This document shows, piece by piece, positions 11,906 through 19,578 of a stretch of DNA of 19,578 nt. The first letter of the stretch is position 1; every line of letters begins with the position of its first letter. The stretch comes from Chitinophaga pinensis. GTDB lineage: Bacteria; Planctomycetota; Phycisphaerae; Phycisphaerales; SM1A02. A model generated the notes under the pieces. That model saw nothing but the letters and a program-made list of their open reading frames with translations, was not told where the DNA came from and did no database searches. The stretch is from positions 1 to 19,578 of the forward strand of contig CALQCP020000017.1 in NCBI GenBank assembly GCA_943329105.2, given 5' to 3'. The translations under genes and the position numbers were made by a program.

Positions 11906-12934
11906 ATGGCACGCGAACGCATCGTTTCTGCAGCAGAACAAGCCACCGACGCCGAACAGGCAACCGGTGCGCTTCGTCCTGTTCGCATTGATGAGTACGT
12001 TGGTCAGCGTGATCTCATTGAGCGGATTCGTATTGCCATCGAAGCGGCCAAGGGACGCGGCGAACCGATGGAGCACGTGCTTCTGCATGGTCCACCGGGG
12101 CTTGGGAAGACCACGCTGGCGCATGTCATTGCCGCAGAAATGGGCACCCGCGCCTATGTGACCAGCGGCCCCGCACTCACCAAGGCGGCCGATCTGATTG
12201 GCACACTCACCAAGATGGAGGCGCATGATGTCCTCTTCATTGATGAGATCCACCGTCTCCCCACCGCGGTTGAGGAATACATCTACCCCGCCATGGAAGA
12301 CTTTCGCATCGACTTCACTGTCGATAGCGGCATGAATTCCAAGGTGGTGAAGTTCGGGCTGCGGCCGTTCACGCTGATCGGTGCAACGACGCGCTCTGGT
12401 CTGTTGACGCAGGCGTTGCGATCACGATTTGGGATTGCGCACAACCTTGGCTTCTATCCGGTGACGGACATTGTTGCCATCTTGGCGCGCGCTGCCGGGT
12501 TGTTGCGGATGGATGGAATTCCCGCAAGCACCTTGCAGTCGATTGCCGAACGGAGTCGCGGCACACCGCGCGTGGCGCTTCGGCTGCTGCGACGTGTGCG
12601 TGATTTCTCCGCGGTGCGTGCCGCCGGGCGGCTTGACACTCGGGTGGTCGACGACGCGCTTGCCCTTGAGGGCGTCGATGCGCTGGGGCTTGATGAACTG
12701 GACCGCCGCTACTTGCGGACGTTGGCCACCACGTACGGAGGCGGGCCGGCCGGTCTGGAAGCGATCGCTGCCACCATTGGTGAAGATGCGCTCACGCTTG
12801 AAGATGTGGTTGAGCCGTACCTGTTGCAGGTGGGATTCTTGGCGCGCACTCGGCAGGGTCGCCGGTTGACCCATGCAGCATTCCGACACGTGGGCATCGA
12901 ACCGCCCGCGCGTTCGGAAGAACTCTTTGATTAA
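11906..12934 (+). CDS. ruvB: Holliday junction branch-migration helicase RuvB
   Basis: This 342-residue AAA+ ATPase drives branch migration of Holliday junctions with RuvA and prepares them for RuvC. Walker A is GPPGLGKT (62-69), Walker B is FIDEIH (111-116), sensor 1 is in TLIGATTRSG (156-165), and the arginine-finger region is RSRFG (172-176). Sensor 2 is in RGTPRVALRLLRR (R222). The C-terminal winged-helix ends in PYLLQVGFLARTRQGRRLT, as expected. Length is typical. RuvA and RuvC are not in the window, so the gene is not in the ruvCAB arrangement; its partner upstream is lemA. It converges on the LptD-like gene with a 30-nt gap that holds no clear terminator. Confidence 0.98.
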   Translation: MARERIVSAAEQATDAEQATGALRPVRIDEYVGQRDLIERIRIAIEAAKGRGEPMEHVLLHGPPGLGKTTLAHVIAAEMGTRAYVTSGPALTKAADLIGTLTKMEAHDVLFIDEIHRLPTAVEEYIYPAMEDFRIDFTVDSGMNSKVVKFGLRPFTLIGATTRSGLLTQALRSRFGIAHNLGFYPVTDIVAILARAAGLLRMDGIPASTLQSIAERSRGTPRVALRLLRRVRDFSAVRAAGRLDTRVVDDALALEGVDALGLDELDRRYLRTLATTYGGGPAGLEAIAATIGEDALTLEDVVEPYLLQVGFLARTRQGRRLTHAAFRHVGIEPPARSEELFD

Positions 12935-12964
12935 CTAGCCCGCGTGGTGCGGATTGCAGCGTGC

Positions 12965-15900
12965 TCAGCGGTTGATCGCTTGCGAATTGAAGGGCAGGGG
13001 GCTTGCTTGGCCACCGATAGCGATGTTGATTCCACCGAAATACTGGTCCTGAATGGCGTCATAGCCAATGGTGGCCAGCAGCGTGAAATCAGGCATTTCG
13101 CGACTCAAATTGGCGGTGAACAGGCGGAAGTCGTTCTCTTCGAGGTCGTAGGTTGGAACGAACGACGCTGTGTAGGCCTTGCTGATCTGGTAGTTCACGC
13201 CACCGGAGAGCAACGAGTCAGAGAGGTACACGCTCTCCGGTGCGAAGTTGTTGATACCACGGTATTCGATGAATGTTGAAACATCCGGTGAGTGTTGCAT
13301 GGTGGCGCCGATCGAGCCGCGGCCCGCACTTGCCAGTCCAAACGCGCCGGTGCCGTCCGAGGGCAGATCATCGGCAAGCAGATAGGTAATGCTGCCGCGC
13401 AGTGTCAACGAACTACTTGCCGCAAATTGGAAGCTGCTGTACGCGTTACGTCCCCACTGACTCAATTCCGGGCGCCACGCGAAATACTGCGGGAACAGAC
13501 TCTGTTTGTACTTGGCGCCGTCGGTGTAGTTACGCGCTAAGTCGTCGCCGCTTTCGTTCCACATGATGCCAACGTCAAACATTAACCAATCGACGGACTG
13601 CCAATTACCGGGACCGCCACGCATGGTTTGCAAGCGTTGCTTCAGTCCAGCTTGCACGACAGCGCCGCCGGTGGCACCCTCCATCTCTTGGTCGTAGATC
13701 GCGTAGGCGAGGTCATCGGCGGAGTTGTAGCCAGCCCAAGTGTTGACGTACGGAGTCAGCACATGGCGCATGCGGTGCAGATCAAGTGTTGCCACTTCGA
13801 ACTTGTCAAAGTTGGAAGTGAAGTCGGCGCTGGAGCGGAAGCCGGTAGCGATGATGGCACGGAAATCTTCAGCTTCAGTGTTGTAACTGCTGCGATCACC
13901 GCTGATGTATCCAAAGACGTTCGCGGAGGTAAATGGCGTGATTTTCCAGCCATTACCACCGAATGTTGAGGAGAGTTCTTGGCGGGTGAAGATGCGCGAG
14001 ACCGTATCGCCGTTGTATCCGCTGGATTCGTACAGATCGGTCAACGTAGTGGCATTGGTGAACGTCTTGCCGGGCGCATACGTTTGGCCGTTCAGGTTGA
14101 ACGTATTGGGCCGTACGCCCGTACTGTCTTGTGATCCGCGGCCAAACTCCAGAGCCATCAGGTTCAAGTTGTATTCCTGCTGCCAGACGATGGAATCACC
14201 AAACAGCGTGTCGCCCCAACGCTTGTAGGCAACCTCAGGGAATTTGCGCACTTGGTATGGCCGCGATGCCAACTGCGAACTGTTGGTGATCACGTCGTTG
14301 GTGGGAATTGCTCCAAGTGCAGAGAACTCCGAACGGTCGCCGCGATCAACGTAGTAGGTGCTGGTTTCGCGCTGAAACTCAGTGGCAAACTGTTGCTGCC
14401 GCCAGACCTGCAGGAAGCTTTCATCGCTGACATAGGAAGTGCGCAATTCCAATTTTGACGTATCGGAGAACACAAATTCGCGCGACAGATTGAATGTGCC
14501 GCGAATGGTTTCGCTGGCGACCACCTCCTCGCCCGCGGAGGTCTGCTCAGGATTTCCGAAGTCGTCGATGATCAATGCGTCAACCTTGGCACCACCTACT
14601 TTGCCGCGAACGCCGCCGCCAGCACCGTAATTGGTGAGCGTTTCTTGCACCAGATTCAGGTCAGTGTCGCGCGGCTTGGCAATCCCCATCAGTGAGAACA
14701 GGTCCCACTCGGAGTAGATCTGCGCGCCGGTCAATTCGTTGTAGTTGCCACTGATGGCTCGAATCGGCGGCATCATGTCGCCTTCGGATGCAAAGGTGGG
14801 CAGCCAGAAGAATGGCACTGCGCCAGACTTGAAGGTCACGTTGTCAGCACGGAGTTTGCTGATGGTTCCACCGTCGGCGCCTTCGGCTTCGGTGATGGTG
14901 GCGCGATCGGCACCGATGGAAAGATGCGGCTCGAAGAACTCGCTCATGGAGATCTGAATGTCATTACCTTCAAACTGCTGCTGCGAATACTGGCGCAATT
15001 CCGCGGCGCGTGCAATGAGTGGTACGCCACTTCGAGCGGTGGTGCGGAGCACGCTATCCACCATGCTGGCTTTGCCGGTAGCAAAGTCGTAGTAGGCACG
15101 GCGGGCACGGATCACATACTTGAAGTCAGTGGCGTAGACATCACCCTCCAGGTAAATGCCAGCCACGGACTCAGCGGTGGTTTCAGTGGATCCACCCTTG
15201 AGCGCACCGAGTGTTCCCTTCTTCAGAAACACCACGCCACGATCAGCGCGCATTTGTAAGGCTCGCGACGCGCCACCTTCAAACCGCGGCAAAACGTCAA
15301 TGGTCACGCCCTTGGTGAGTGCAATTTGATCCGTCTGCGCGTCAGCATCAATCTGCTCGGCGGCAAAGGACACCATGCTGTCCGGCGCAACGATTGGTCG
15401 CGATGATGAGCCGGGGATCGCTTCACCAGCAACGACTGGAATTGGCGGGGCGGCAGGCATTTGCGCCATCAATTGTGCAGCGCCGGGCTGCGCGGCTGCT
15501 TCCAGCTTCGCCGCAACACTTCGGTCGAGTGGTGCGTTTTCGCCAACCACCATCGGGGCTGGCTTCGGCGGCTTCGGCGGTCGAAGTACTTCAGGAAGAA
15601 TGCGCAGCGCGGGTGGCTTGGCGCTCAGTTCAACCAGGTATGCGGCGAGCCGCTGTTGCGCGCGCGCCAGGTCTTCGTTGGCCGCAGGAGCGGTTGGCTC
15701 AAAGAGCACCGCTGAGAGCGAGACATCGCCGTAGGTGCTGGCAGTGATGAAGAGGTTCGAACCGCCAGCGCCAAGACCGGCCGCCTTGGTGGGCTCGATG
15801 GTTTCCGGGAACCACACAGCGATCTGCGTGATGAGTCCCTTCGCACTTGGAATCCGTTCGATCCAAATGACCGCGCGGTCGGAAGTGAAGTCGTAGGTGC

Positions 15901-16129
15901 CAAGGTTCACACCGACGCGGCCGGTGAGATAGACGCGCTGCGTGCTGTCCACTTTCCAGACGTGAGCATTGGTGGAACGAAGCGTGATCGGCCACACACC
16001 GGGCTCGGTGGGAATGACAAATCCGCCCAATCGATCACCCTCGACGCGTGCTCGTTCCACTTGACCATGCGCGGTGGATAGAACCGCCGTGACGCTGAGG
16101 CAACCAATGATGGATGCCAAACTTCGCAT
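12965..16129 (-). CDS. LptD/OstA-like outer-membrane assembly protein
   Basis: This 1054-residue protein is a likely beta-barrel that inserts lipopolysaccharide or a similar lipid at the outer membrane. Residues 1-22 are a signal peptide (LSTAHGQ). A first OstA-like strand-rich region (about 55-145: VYLTGRVGVNLGTYDFTSDRAV) comes next, then a Pro/Ala-rich linker (about 160-250). A second OstA-like region follows (about 255-445: EQIDADAQTDQIALTKGV, YLEGDV, IRARRAYYDFATGKA). The barrel spans about 455-1054, with alternating strands, many aromatic residues and RHVLTPYVNTWAGY near 787-800, which is the LptD-barrel hallmark. The barrel call rests on pattern. The start at 16129 is chosen because the signal peptide begins there, rather than at 16153. 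It is larger than typical LptD (about 780) because of the extra N-terminal region. UbiA lies upstream on the same strand. Confidence 0.8.
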   Translation of the reverse strand: MRSLASIIGCLSVTAVLSTAHGQVERARVEGDRLGGFVIPTEPGVWPITLRSTNAHVWKVDSTQRVYLTGRVGVNLGTYDFTSDRAVIWIERIPSAKGLITQIAVWFPETIEPTKAAGLGAGGSNLFITASTYGDVSLSAVLFEPTAPAANEDLARAQQRLAAYLVELSAKPPALRILPEVLRPPKPPKPAPMVVGENAPLDRSVAAKLEAAAQPGAAQLMAQMPAAPPIPVVAGEAIPGSSSRPIVAPDSMVSFAAEQIDADAQTDQIALTKGVTIDVLPRFEGGASRALQMRADRGVVFLKKGTLGALKGGSTETTAESVAGIYLEGDVYATDFKYVIRARRAYYDFATGKASMVDSVLRTTARSGVPLIARAAELRQYSQQQFEGNDIQISMSEFFEPHLSIGADRATITEAEGADGGTISKLRADNVTFKSGAVPFFWLPTFASEGDMMPPIRAISGNYNELTGAQIYSEWDLFSLMGIAKPRDTDLNLVQETLTNYGAGGGVRGKVGGAKVDALIIDDFGNPEQTSAGEEVVASETIRGTFNLSREFVFSDTSKLELRTSYVSDESFLQVWRQQQFATEFQRETSTYYVDRGDRSEFSALGAIPTNDVITNSSQLASRPYQVRKFPEVAYKRWGDTLFGDSIVWQQEYNLNLMALEFGRGSQDSTGVRPNTFNLNGQTYAPGKTFTNATTLTDLYESSGYNGDTVSRIFTRQELSSTFGGNGWKITPFTSANVFGYISGDRSSYNTEAEDFRAIIATGFRSSADFTSNFDKFEVATLDLHRMRHVLTPYVNTWAGYNSADDLAYAIYDQEMEGATGGAVVQAGLKQRLQTMRGGPGNWQSVDWLMFDVGIMWNESGDDLARNYTDGAKYKQSLFPQYFAWRPELSQWGRNAYSSFQFAASSSLTLRGSITYLLADDLPSDGTGAFGLASAGRGSIGATMQHSPDVSTFIEYRGINNFAPESVYLSDSLLSGGVNYQISKAYTASFVPTYDLEENDFRLFTANLSREMPDFTLLATIGYDAIQDQYFGGINIAIGGQASPLPFNSQAINR

Positions 16130-16183
16130 GGTGGTGATGGACGCGCCGGGCACGGGCGGAAGGCTACTTGAGCCGCGGGCGGT

Positions 16184-17236
16184 TCACCGCCAACTGATGG
16201 GGCGCCCGCTCAATCCGTTGATTTCTTTTAGCAAGGTCATCGCCACGATCCCGGCCAGGGCGAGCGCGGCCATGCCCAGCGCCTCGGCTTGCAGACCGGC
16301 GGCCATCAGCCATGCCGCCGCGTAGACGGCTTGCCACATGGCGCCGTAGCGACGAAGTCGTTCAGCGCCAGCAGCGCCGGGGGATCCCGCCACTTTTGCA
16401 CGCACCAGGAGCAGGAATCCAGCAAGCGCCAAGACCGGCCAAATGATTCCGATCGGTCCCGAGCCAATCAGTTCATCACCGCGCGCCACTTGCGGCCAGT
16501 AGCCGCCCGCGGAATTGCGCGCTGCGAGCGCTCCGCCGCCAAGGAGGGCGATCGACCAGAACAACCACACGGCTACCAATGAAAGAATGCGCTTGGTTCC
16601 AAAGTACGGCCGCTTGTCTTCGTATCGATGCACGCTGGCAGCAATGGCCACCGCGTGCGACATGGACCACCAGATCGGCAACGTGAACGTCAGTGTCCAG
16701 TTGGGGATGAGCATGTTGGCTGCATGCAGGAGGCCGATGGTGACGATGCCGATGGATGGAATGTGTTTGCCGATGGCGTCATAGAACATGACTGCTGCAG
16801 CGACGGCAACCGTCAAGATCAAGGCGGGCTCGCCCAGTGTGCTTGCCGAAATCACCGCCGTCATCAATGCGCCGAACGAAAGCAGTGCCGCGCTTGAGGT
16901 GCGGATGCGACCAGCTGCAAGCGGTCGCTCTGGGCTGAAGCGCCGATCATGGCGGACATCAAGGAGATCATTCAGGCTGGCCGCGAAACTGAATAGGCCG
17001 ATCGCAACCAGCGCGGTACACGCCAGCGCCTTCCAAAGTGGCATGTGATAAAGCGGTAGGTGCACGTACCGCGGGTCGGCACGTGTGAGCAGCGTCACCA
17101 GCCACAGCTCGCACACCGCGCCGAACGCGAGGGAGAGCCGCGTCAGTTGAAACGCGTCGAGGATGCGCTCGGCAACTGGACGCACCGGGTCATGGTAACG
17201 GGGCGCTGCTACGATCATCAGCCCGACGGTGGGCAT
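16184..17236 (-). CDS. UbiA-family prenyltransferase
   Basis: This 350-residue integral membrane protein has about eight or nine hydrophobic segments. The first aspartate-rich motif is intact: N89-D90-L-L-D93-V-R-H-D97, followed by RPLAAGRI, typical of UbiA-type enzymes that attach a polyprenyl chain to an aromatic or sugar-phosphate acceptor. The second motif is less canonical: HRYEDKRPYFGTKR (203-216). The acceptor cannot be read from the sequence; quinone synthesis and related lipid-carrier pathways are both possible. The ATG at 17236 is used; an in-frame ATG at 17218 is an alternative. A small hairpin lies just upstream of 17236. The LptD-like gene follows after 54 nt on the same strand, so co-transcription is likely. 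Confidence 0.85.
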   Translation of the reverse strand: MPTVGLMIVAAPRYHDPVRPVAERILDAFQLTRLSLAFGAVCELWLVTLLTRADPRYVHLPLYHMPLWKALACTALVAIGLFSFAASLNDLLDVRHDRRFSPERPLAAGRIRTSSAALLSFGALMTAVISASTLGEPALILTVAVAAAVMFYDAIGKHIPSIGIVTIGLLHAANMLIPNWTLTFTLPIWWSMSHAVAIAASVHRYEDKRPYFGTKRILSLVAVWLFWSIALLGGGALAARNSAGGYWPQVARGDELIGSGPIGIIWPVLALAGFLLLVRAKVAGSPGAAGAERLRRYGAMWQAVYAAAWLMAAGLQAEALGMAALALAGIVAMTLLKEINGLSGRPISWR

Positions 17237-17239
17237 TCC

Positions 17240-17256
17240 GCCCGGAACCGCCGGGC
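17240..17256. repeat. 6-bp hairpin at the UbiA translation start
   Basis: GCCCGG at 17240-17245 pairs with CCGGGC at 17251-17256 around a 5-nt loop. It ends 3 nt before the UbiA ATG (read on the minus strand) and covers the place where a ribosome-binding site would be, so it could limit translation. Confidence 0.35.
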
Positions 17257-17323
17257 GCGTCAGTTTGCGTGTGCTCCTGAAGCAAGTTGCTTGTTCTGAG
17301 ATTCAACAGAGATCCGTACCGAA

Positions 17324-17794
17324 ATGAAGGCTGACAGCACTATTCCTGCGGACGCACGCGGGCTTCGCGTGGCGATCGTGGTGAGCGCGTATCACCGTGA
17401 TATTACTGAGGCCATGGAATTGGCAGCCACTGCCGAGTTTCTGCGCCTTGGAGGCCAAGCATCGGACATCGTTCGCTTGCAGGCCCCAGGAGCATTTGAG
17501 ATTCCGCTACTCATTGACACGGCGCTCGCACGTGCAGGCATTGCAGCGGCCGTAGCGATTGGGTGCATCGTGCGCGGGGAGACGCGACATGATCGGCACC
17601 TTGGTCAAGCCGTGACGAGTGAGTTGGCGCGCATTTCCGTGACGCGCGGCAAGCCGGTTGGTTTGGCAGTGTTGACTGTTGAGAATTTGAAGCAGGCACG
17701 CGCGCGTGCGGGTGGCGAGATCGGTAACAAAGGCGCGGAAGCAATGACCGCCGCGCTCGCCTGTGTGCGCGCTTGTGAGGACCTCCGCCAATGA
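17324..17794 (+). CDS. ribH: 6,7-dimethyl-8-ribityllumazine synthase
   Basis: This 156-residue protein catalyses the penultimate step of riboflavin synthesis, joining the ribityl-aminopyrimidine to dihydroxybutanone phosphate. The family motifs are in order: VAIVVSAYHRDITEAM (16-31), APGAFEIP (54-61), GCIVRGETRHDRHL (80-93) with the catalytic His as H89, and GLAVLTVENLKQARARAG then GNKG (134-137). In the first motif AYH replaces the common FN. Length is normal. No FMN riboswitch is seen in the 87-nt gap to UbiA. A short dyad (AAGCAA/TTGCTT, 17281-17293) lies upstream but has no known meaning. The stop overlaps the nusB start in ATGA. Confidence 0.96.
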   Translation: MKADSTIPADARGLRVAIVVSAYHRDITEAMELAATAEFLRLGGQASDIVRLQAPGAFEIPLLIDTALARAGIAAAVAIGCIVRGETRHDRHLGQAVTSELARISVTRGKPVGLAVLTVENLKQARARAGGEIGNKGAEAMTAALACVRACEDLRQ

Positions 17795-18321
17795 CTAGCA
17801 ATGAACGAACCACTGGCGCTGGGGCAGCCGGTGGGCACGAACGACTCCCTGAAGGTGCGGCCACACTTGCGATGCGTCGTTGCGCGCTGCAGGCCATGTA
17901 TCAATTGGACGCTGGACAGAGTTCCGATGGGGCGTTGGTTGGCATGTCACAAGCGGAAACTGATGCCGATCATGCAGCTGTTGGCGACATTGAGCGTGGC
18001 ATGGCGCTTGCTGCGCTGGCGTGGGAATTCCATGACGACGCTGACCGTGAAATTGCAACGTTGGCCCGCGAATGGCCACCGCACCGGCAGCCAGTGGTTG
18101 ATCGAAATCTGCTGCGCTTAGGGTGGTACGAACTTCGTCAATCATCCGAGCCGCCACGCAAAGTGGTCAGCGATGCCGTCGAATTGGCGAAGGAATTTGG
18201 AACGGCTGATAGCGGCAAATTCGTCAACGGCGTGCTCGACAAGATCATGAATGGGGTGGGCGGCAATGTGAGTGATGACGATGCGGCCGCTGGCGATGCG
18301 GAAGCCGTGGGGGAAGGCTGA
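17791..18321 (+). CDS. nusB: transcription antitermination factor NusB
   Basis: This 176-residue all-helical protein belongs to the Nus complex that supports rRNA antitermination and binds boxA RNA with NusE (ribosomal protein S10). The motifs are MRRCALQAMYQLDAG (28-42), EWPPHRQPVVDRNLLRLGWYELR (94-116), KVVSDAVELAKEFGT (124-138) and KFVNGVLDKIM (143-153). The N-terminus (1-26) is a loose extension before the first helix, and residues 158-176 form an acidic Ala/Asp/Glu tail; both lie outside the core. Its ATG overlaps the ribH stop (ATGA), a classic ribH-nusB coupling. FtsY begins one nucleotide after its stop. Confidence 0.95.
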   Translation: MTSNERTTGAGAAGGHERLPEGAATLAMRRCALQAMYQLDAGQSSDGALVGMSQAETDADHAAVGDIERGMALAALAWEFHDDADREIATLAREWPPHRQPVVDRNLLRLGWYELRQSSEPPRKVVSDAVELAKEFGTADSGKFVNGVLDKIMNGVGGNVSDDDAAAGDAEAVGEG

Positions 18322-18322
18322 G

Positions 18323-19243
18323 ATGTTCTTTCGTGCCGCGGTCGATGCGATCAAGCGTGGCTTGCAGAAGACGGCCGAGGTATTCGGCGCCGGGTTTCGT
18401 TCCATTCTGCATGGTCGGACGCTCAGTGAGGAACTGATCGACGATATTGAGCGGACGTTGGTTAGTGCTGATGTCGGGGTGCGCGCGGCGCGTGAGATCG
18501 CTGCGGAGTTGCGCGCGGAGTTTCGCTCTGGCCGTGTGCCGCGCGGAGAGGATGCGATTGAATTCCTCAAGGCGCGTTTGAAGGCACGTCTGGCATCGGG
18601 TTCGCGCGCGATCGCTGTGGCGGCTTCGAAGCCAACCGTTGTGCTTGTGGTTGGGATCAACGGTGCCGGCAAGACCACCAGCGTTGCCAAGATCGCCAAG
18701 AGTTTGAAGGATGACGGTCGGAGTGTGTTGTTGGCTGCCGCCGATACATTTCGCGCGGGTGCCGTGGCGCAACTGGAAACATGGTCGCGGCGCCTTGGTG
18801 TGGACCTTGTGAAGGGTGCGCAAGGAGCGGATCCCGCAGCCGTGGCGTTTGATGCAGCGGAGGCTGCGATCGCGCGCGGAGTTGACGTGTTGCTGGTCGA
18901 CACGGCGGGACGCCTGCACACGCAAGACAACCTGATGCGGCAACTGACCAAGATCAGAAATGTCCTTGCCAAGAAGATTCCGGGCGCCCCGCACGAGATT
19001 CTCTTGGTGCTTGATGCCACCAGCGGCCAGAACGCGGTGCTGCAGGCAACGGCATTTAAGGCTGCCTGCGATGTCAGTGGAATCTTCTTAGCCAAGCTTG
19101 ATGGCACGGCCAAGGGCGGCATTGTGGTTGCGATTCGCGATGCGCTGGACGTGCCGGTGAAACTGGTTGGAGTTGGCGAAACGCCCGACGATGTGCAGCC
19201 CTTCGACCCGGATCGGTTCGTGGAAGCCATGTTTGCTGCATGA
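18323..19243 (+). CDS. ftsY: signal recognition particle receptor FtsY
   Basis: This 306-residue GTPase receives the SRP-ribosome complex at the inner membrane. The N domain is at about 1-100 and the NG GTPase follows: G1 GINGAGKTTS (111-120), the AAADTFRAGAVAQL insertion-box region (138-151), G3 DTAGRL (193-198), G4 LAKLDGTAKGG (256-266) and GVGETPDDVQPFD near the end. It lacks the long acidic A domain seen in E. coli FtsY and starts directly at the N-domain amphipathic helix (MFFRAAVDAIKRGLQKTAEV), which may serve for membrane contact. The ATG at 18323 is preferred because GGGGGAAGG lies 5-6 nt upstream, inside the nusB end; the longer in-frame starts (18272) overlap nusB. ribH, nusB and ftsY form one operon. 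Confidence 0.97.
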   Translation: MFFRAAVDAIKRGLQKTAEVFGAGFRSILHGRTLSEELIDDIERTLVSADVGVRAAREIAAELRAEFRSGRVPRGEDAIEFLKARLKARLASGSRAIAVAASKPTVVLVVGINGAGKTTSVAKIAKSLKDDGRSVLLAAADTFRAGAVAQLETWSRRLGVDLVKGAQGADPAAVAFDAAEAAIARGVDVLLVDTAGRLHTQDNLMRQLTKIRNVLAKKIPGAPHEILLVLDATSGQNAVLQATAFKAACDVSGIFLAKLDGTAKGGIVVAIRDALDVPVKLVGVGETPDDVQPFDPDRFVEAMFAA

Positions 19244-19254
19244 GCCGGGCTGCC

Positions 19255-19260
19255 TAGAAT
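19255..19260 (+). promoter_or_regulatory. putative -10 box TAGAAT for a leaderless prepilin transcript
   Basis: TAGAAT lies 7 nt before the ATG at 19268, matching the spacing at the other proposed leaderless genes. TTGCTG at 19233-19238, 16 nt upstream, could be a weak -35. Confidence 0.4.
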
Positions 19261-19267
19261 GCCCCCC

Positions 19268-19578
19268 ATGCTTCGGAAAGCGTTCACACTCGTTGAGCTC
19301 CTGGTGGTGGTTGCCATCATCGGAATCCTCATTGGGATCATTGTTCCGAGTGCGCGGGGGATTCAGCGCGAAAGTCAGAATGCGGGGTGCCTCTCCAACC
19401 TGCGCCAAGATTTCATTGCAGTGGATTCTTATCGGCAGCAGAACAGCGGTCGTCTGCCCATGTGTGAATTCCTGCCGGTGGTCACGGATGCTGGTATTGA
19501 CGGTGGGTTGCCGAACTTTCTTTCGGGCTTTATCCCGGCGGATTCCTCGTCATGGATTTGCCCATCTGACAAAGATGA
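19268..19578 (+). CDS. type IV prepilin-like / pseudopilin protein (partial, runs off the window)
   Basis: The first 103 residues are visible. They begin MLRKAFTLVELLVVVAIIG, a class III (prepilin peptidase) leader: a short basic stretch, then FTLVE with the conserved Glu at +5 and a long hydrophobic helix. Ala precedes the Phe where Gly is usual, which is common in planctomycete proteins of this type. After the helix come CLSNLRQDFIAVDSYRQQN and two cysteines (CLSN and ICPSDKD), as in the planctomycete pseudopilin-like proteins related to the type II secretion GspG/H fold. A role in secretion or an envelope filament is inferred. An in-frame ATG at 19259 would add three residues. The gene has no stop in the window. 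Confidence 0.88.
   Translation, partial: MLRKAFTLVELLVVVAIIGILIGIIVPSARGIQRESQNAGCLSNLRQDFIAVDSYRQQNSGRLPMCEFLPVVTDAGIDGGLPNFLSGFIPADSSSWICPSDKD

Noticed and set aside
16178..16191. Small hairpin GGCGG-TTCA-CCGCC at the UbiA stop
   Set aside because: The stem is 5 bp, spans the stop codon and has no T-tract on either strand, so it is not a convincing terminator.
17237..17323. Possible FMN riboswitch upstream of ribH
   Set aside because: The gap is only 87 nt and the conserved RFN-element blocks are not recognisable; only short dyads are present.
18142..19341. Minus-strand frame of 399 codons opposite nusB and ftsY
   Set aside because: It lies entirely opposite conserved genes and the start of the prepilin gene and shows only low-complexity Ser/Thr/Ala composition.

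Overview
The window looks like a chromosomal, housekeeping-type stretch from a diderm member of the Planctomycetota, plausibly a Phycisphaerae-like lineage. This rests on an LptD/OstA-like outer-membrane protein, a type IV prepilin-like protein with the FTLVELLVV...IIGILI leader common in planctomycetes, exported peptidyl-prolyl isomerases, moderately high GC, and starts that mostly lack a Shine-Dalgarno sequence. There is no sign of phage, IS element, CRISPR, tRNA or rRNA.

Layout. At 1-1081 lies an exported FKBP-type isomerase with two PepSY-like repeats in front, closed by a strong intrinsic terminator. A degenerate 17-bp minisatellite (1083-1201) follows, then a small lipoprotein on the minus strand. 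At 1548-4448 a plus-strand run holds a HAD phosphatase, an M29 aminopeptidase and an L-threonine aldolase. It is met tail-to-tail by a membrane-anchored NTF2/SnoaL-like protein. At 5124-8370 there is a large three-domain protein (MAF/DUF115-like, SpsF/NeuA-like nucleotidyltransferase, and a radical-SAM/SPASM-like domain that has lost its iron-sulfur cysteines), then a stand-alone LON-substrate-binding-domain protein. At 8367-10749 a minus-strand pair encodes a cyclophilin-like exported protein with a Pro/Ala repeat tail and an uncharacterised exported helical protein. At 10774-12934 an EVE-domain protein, LemA and RuvB run on the plus strand. At 12965-17236 the LptD-like protein and a UbiA-type prenyltransferase run on the minus strand. 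At 17324-19243 is a compact ribH-nusB-ftsY operon. The window ends inside a prepilin-like gene.

How the genes fit together. Several products act on or beyond the inner membrane: FKBP, cyclophilin, LptD, FtsY, LemA, lipoprotein and prepilin. A cell-envelope theme is therefore visible, mixed with DNA repair (RuvB), flavin synthesis (RibH) and transcription (NusB).

The two most interesting observations are the fused MAF + nucleotidyltransferase + degenerate radical-SAM protein, which may be a single-chain sugar-activation/transfer factor, and a recurring TANNNT box placed 6-8 bases before start codons that lack a Shine-Dalgarno. The latter suggests widespread leaderless transcription in this organism and helps decide several starts.
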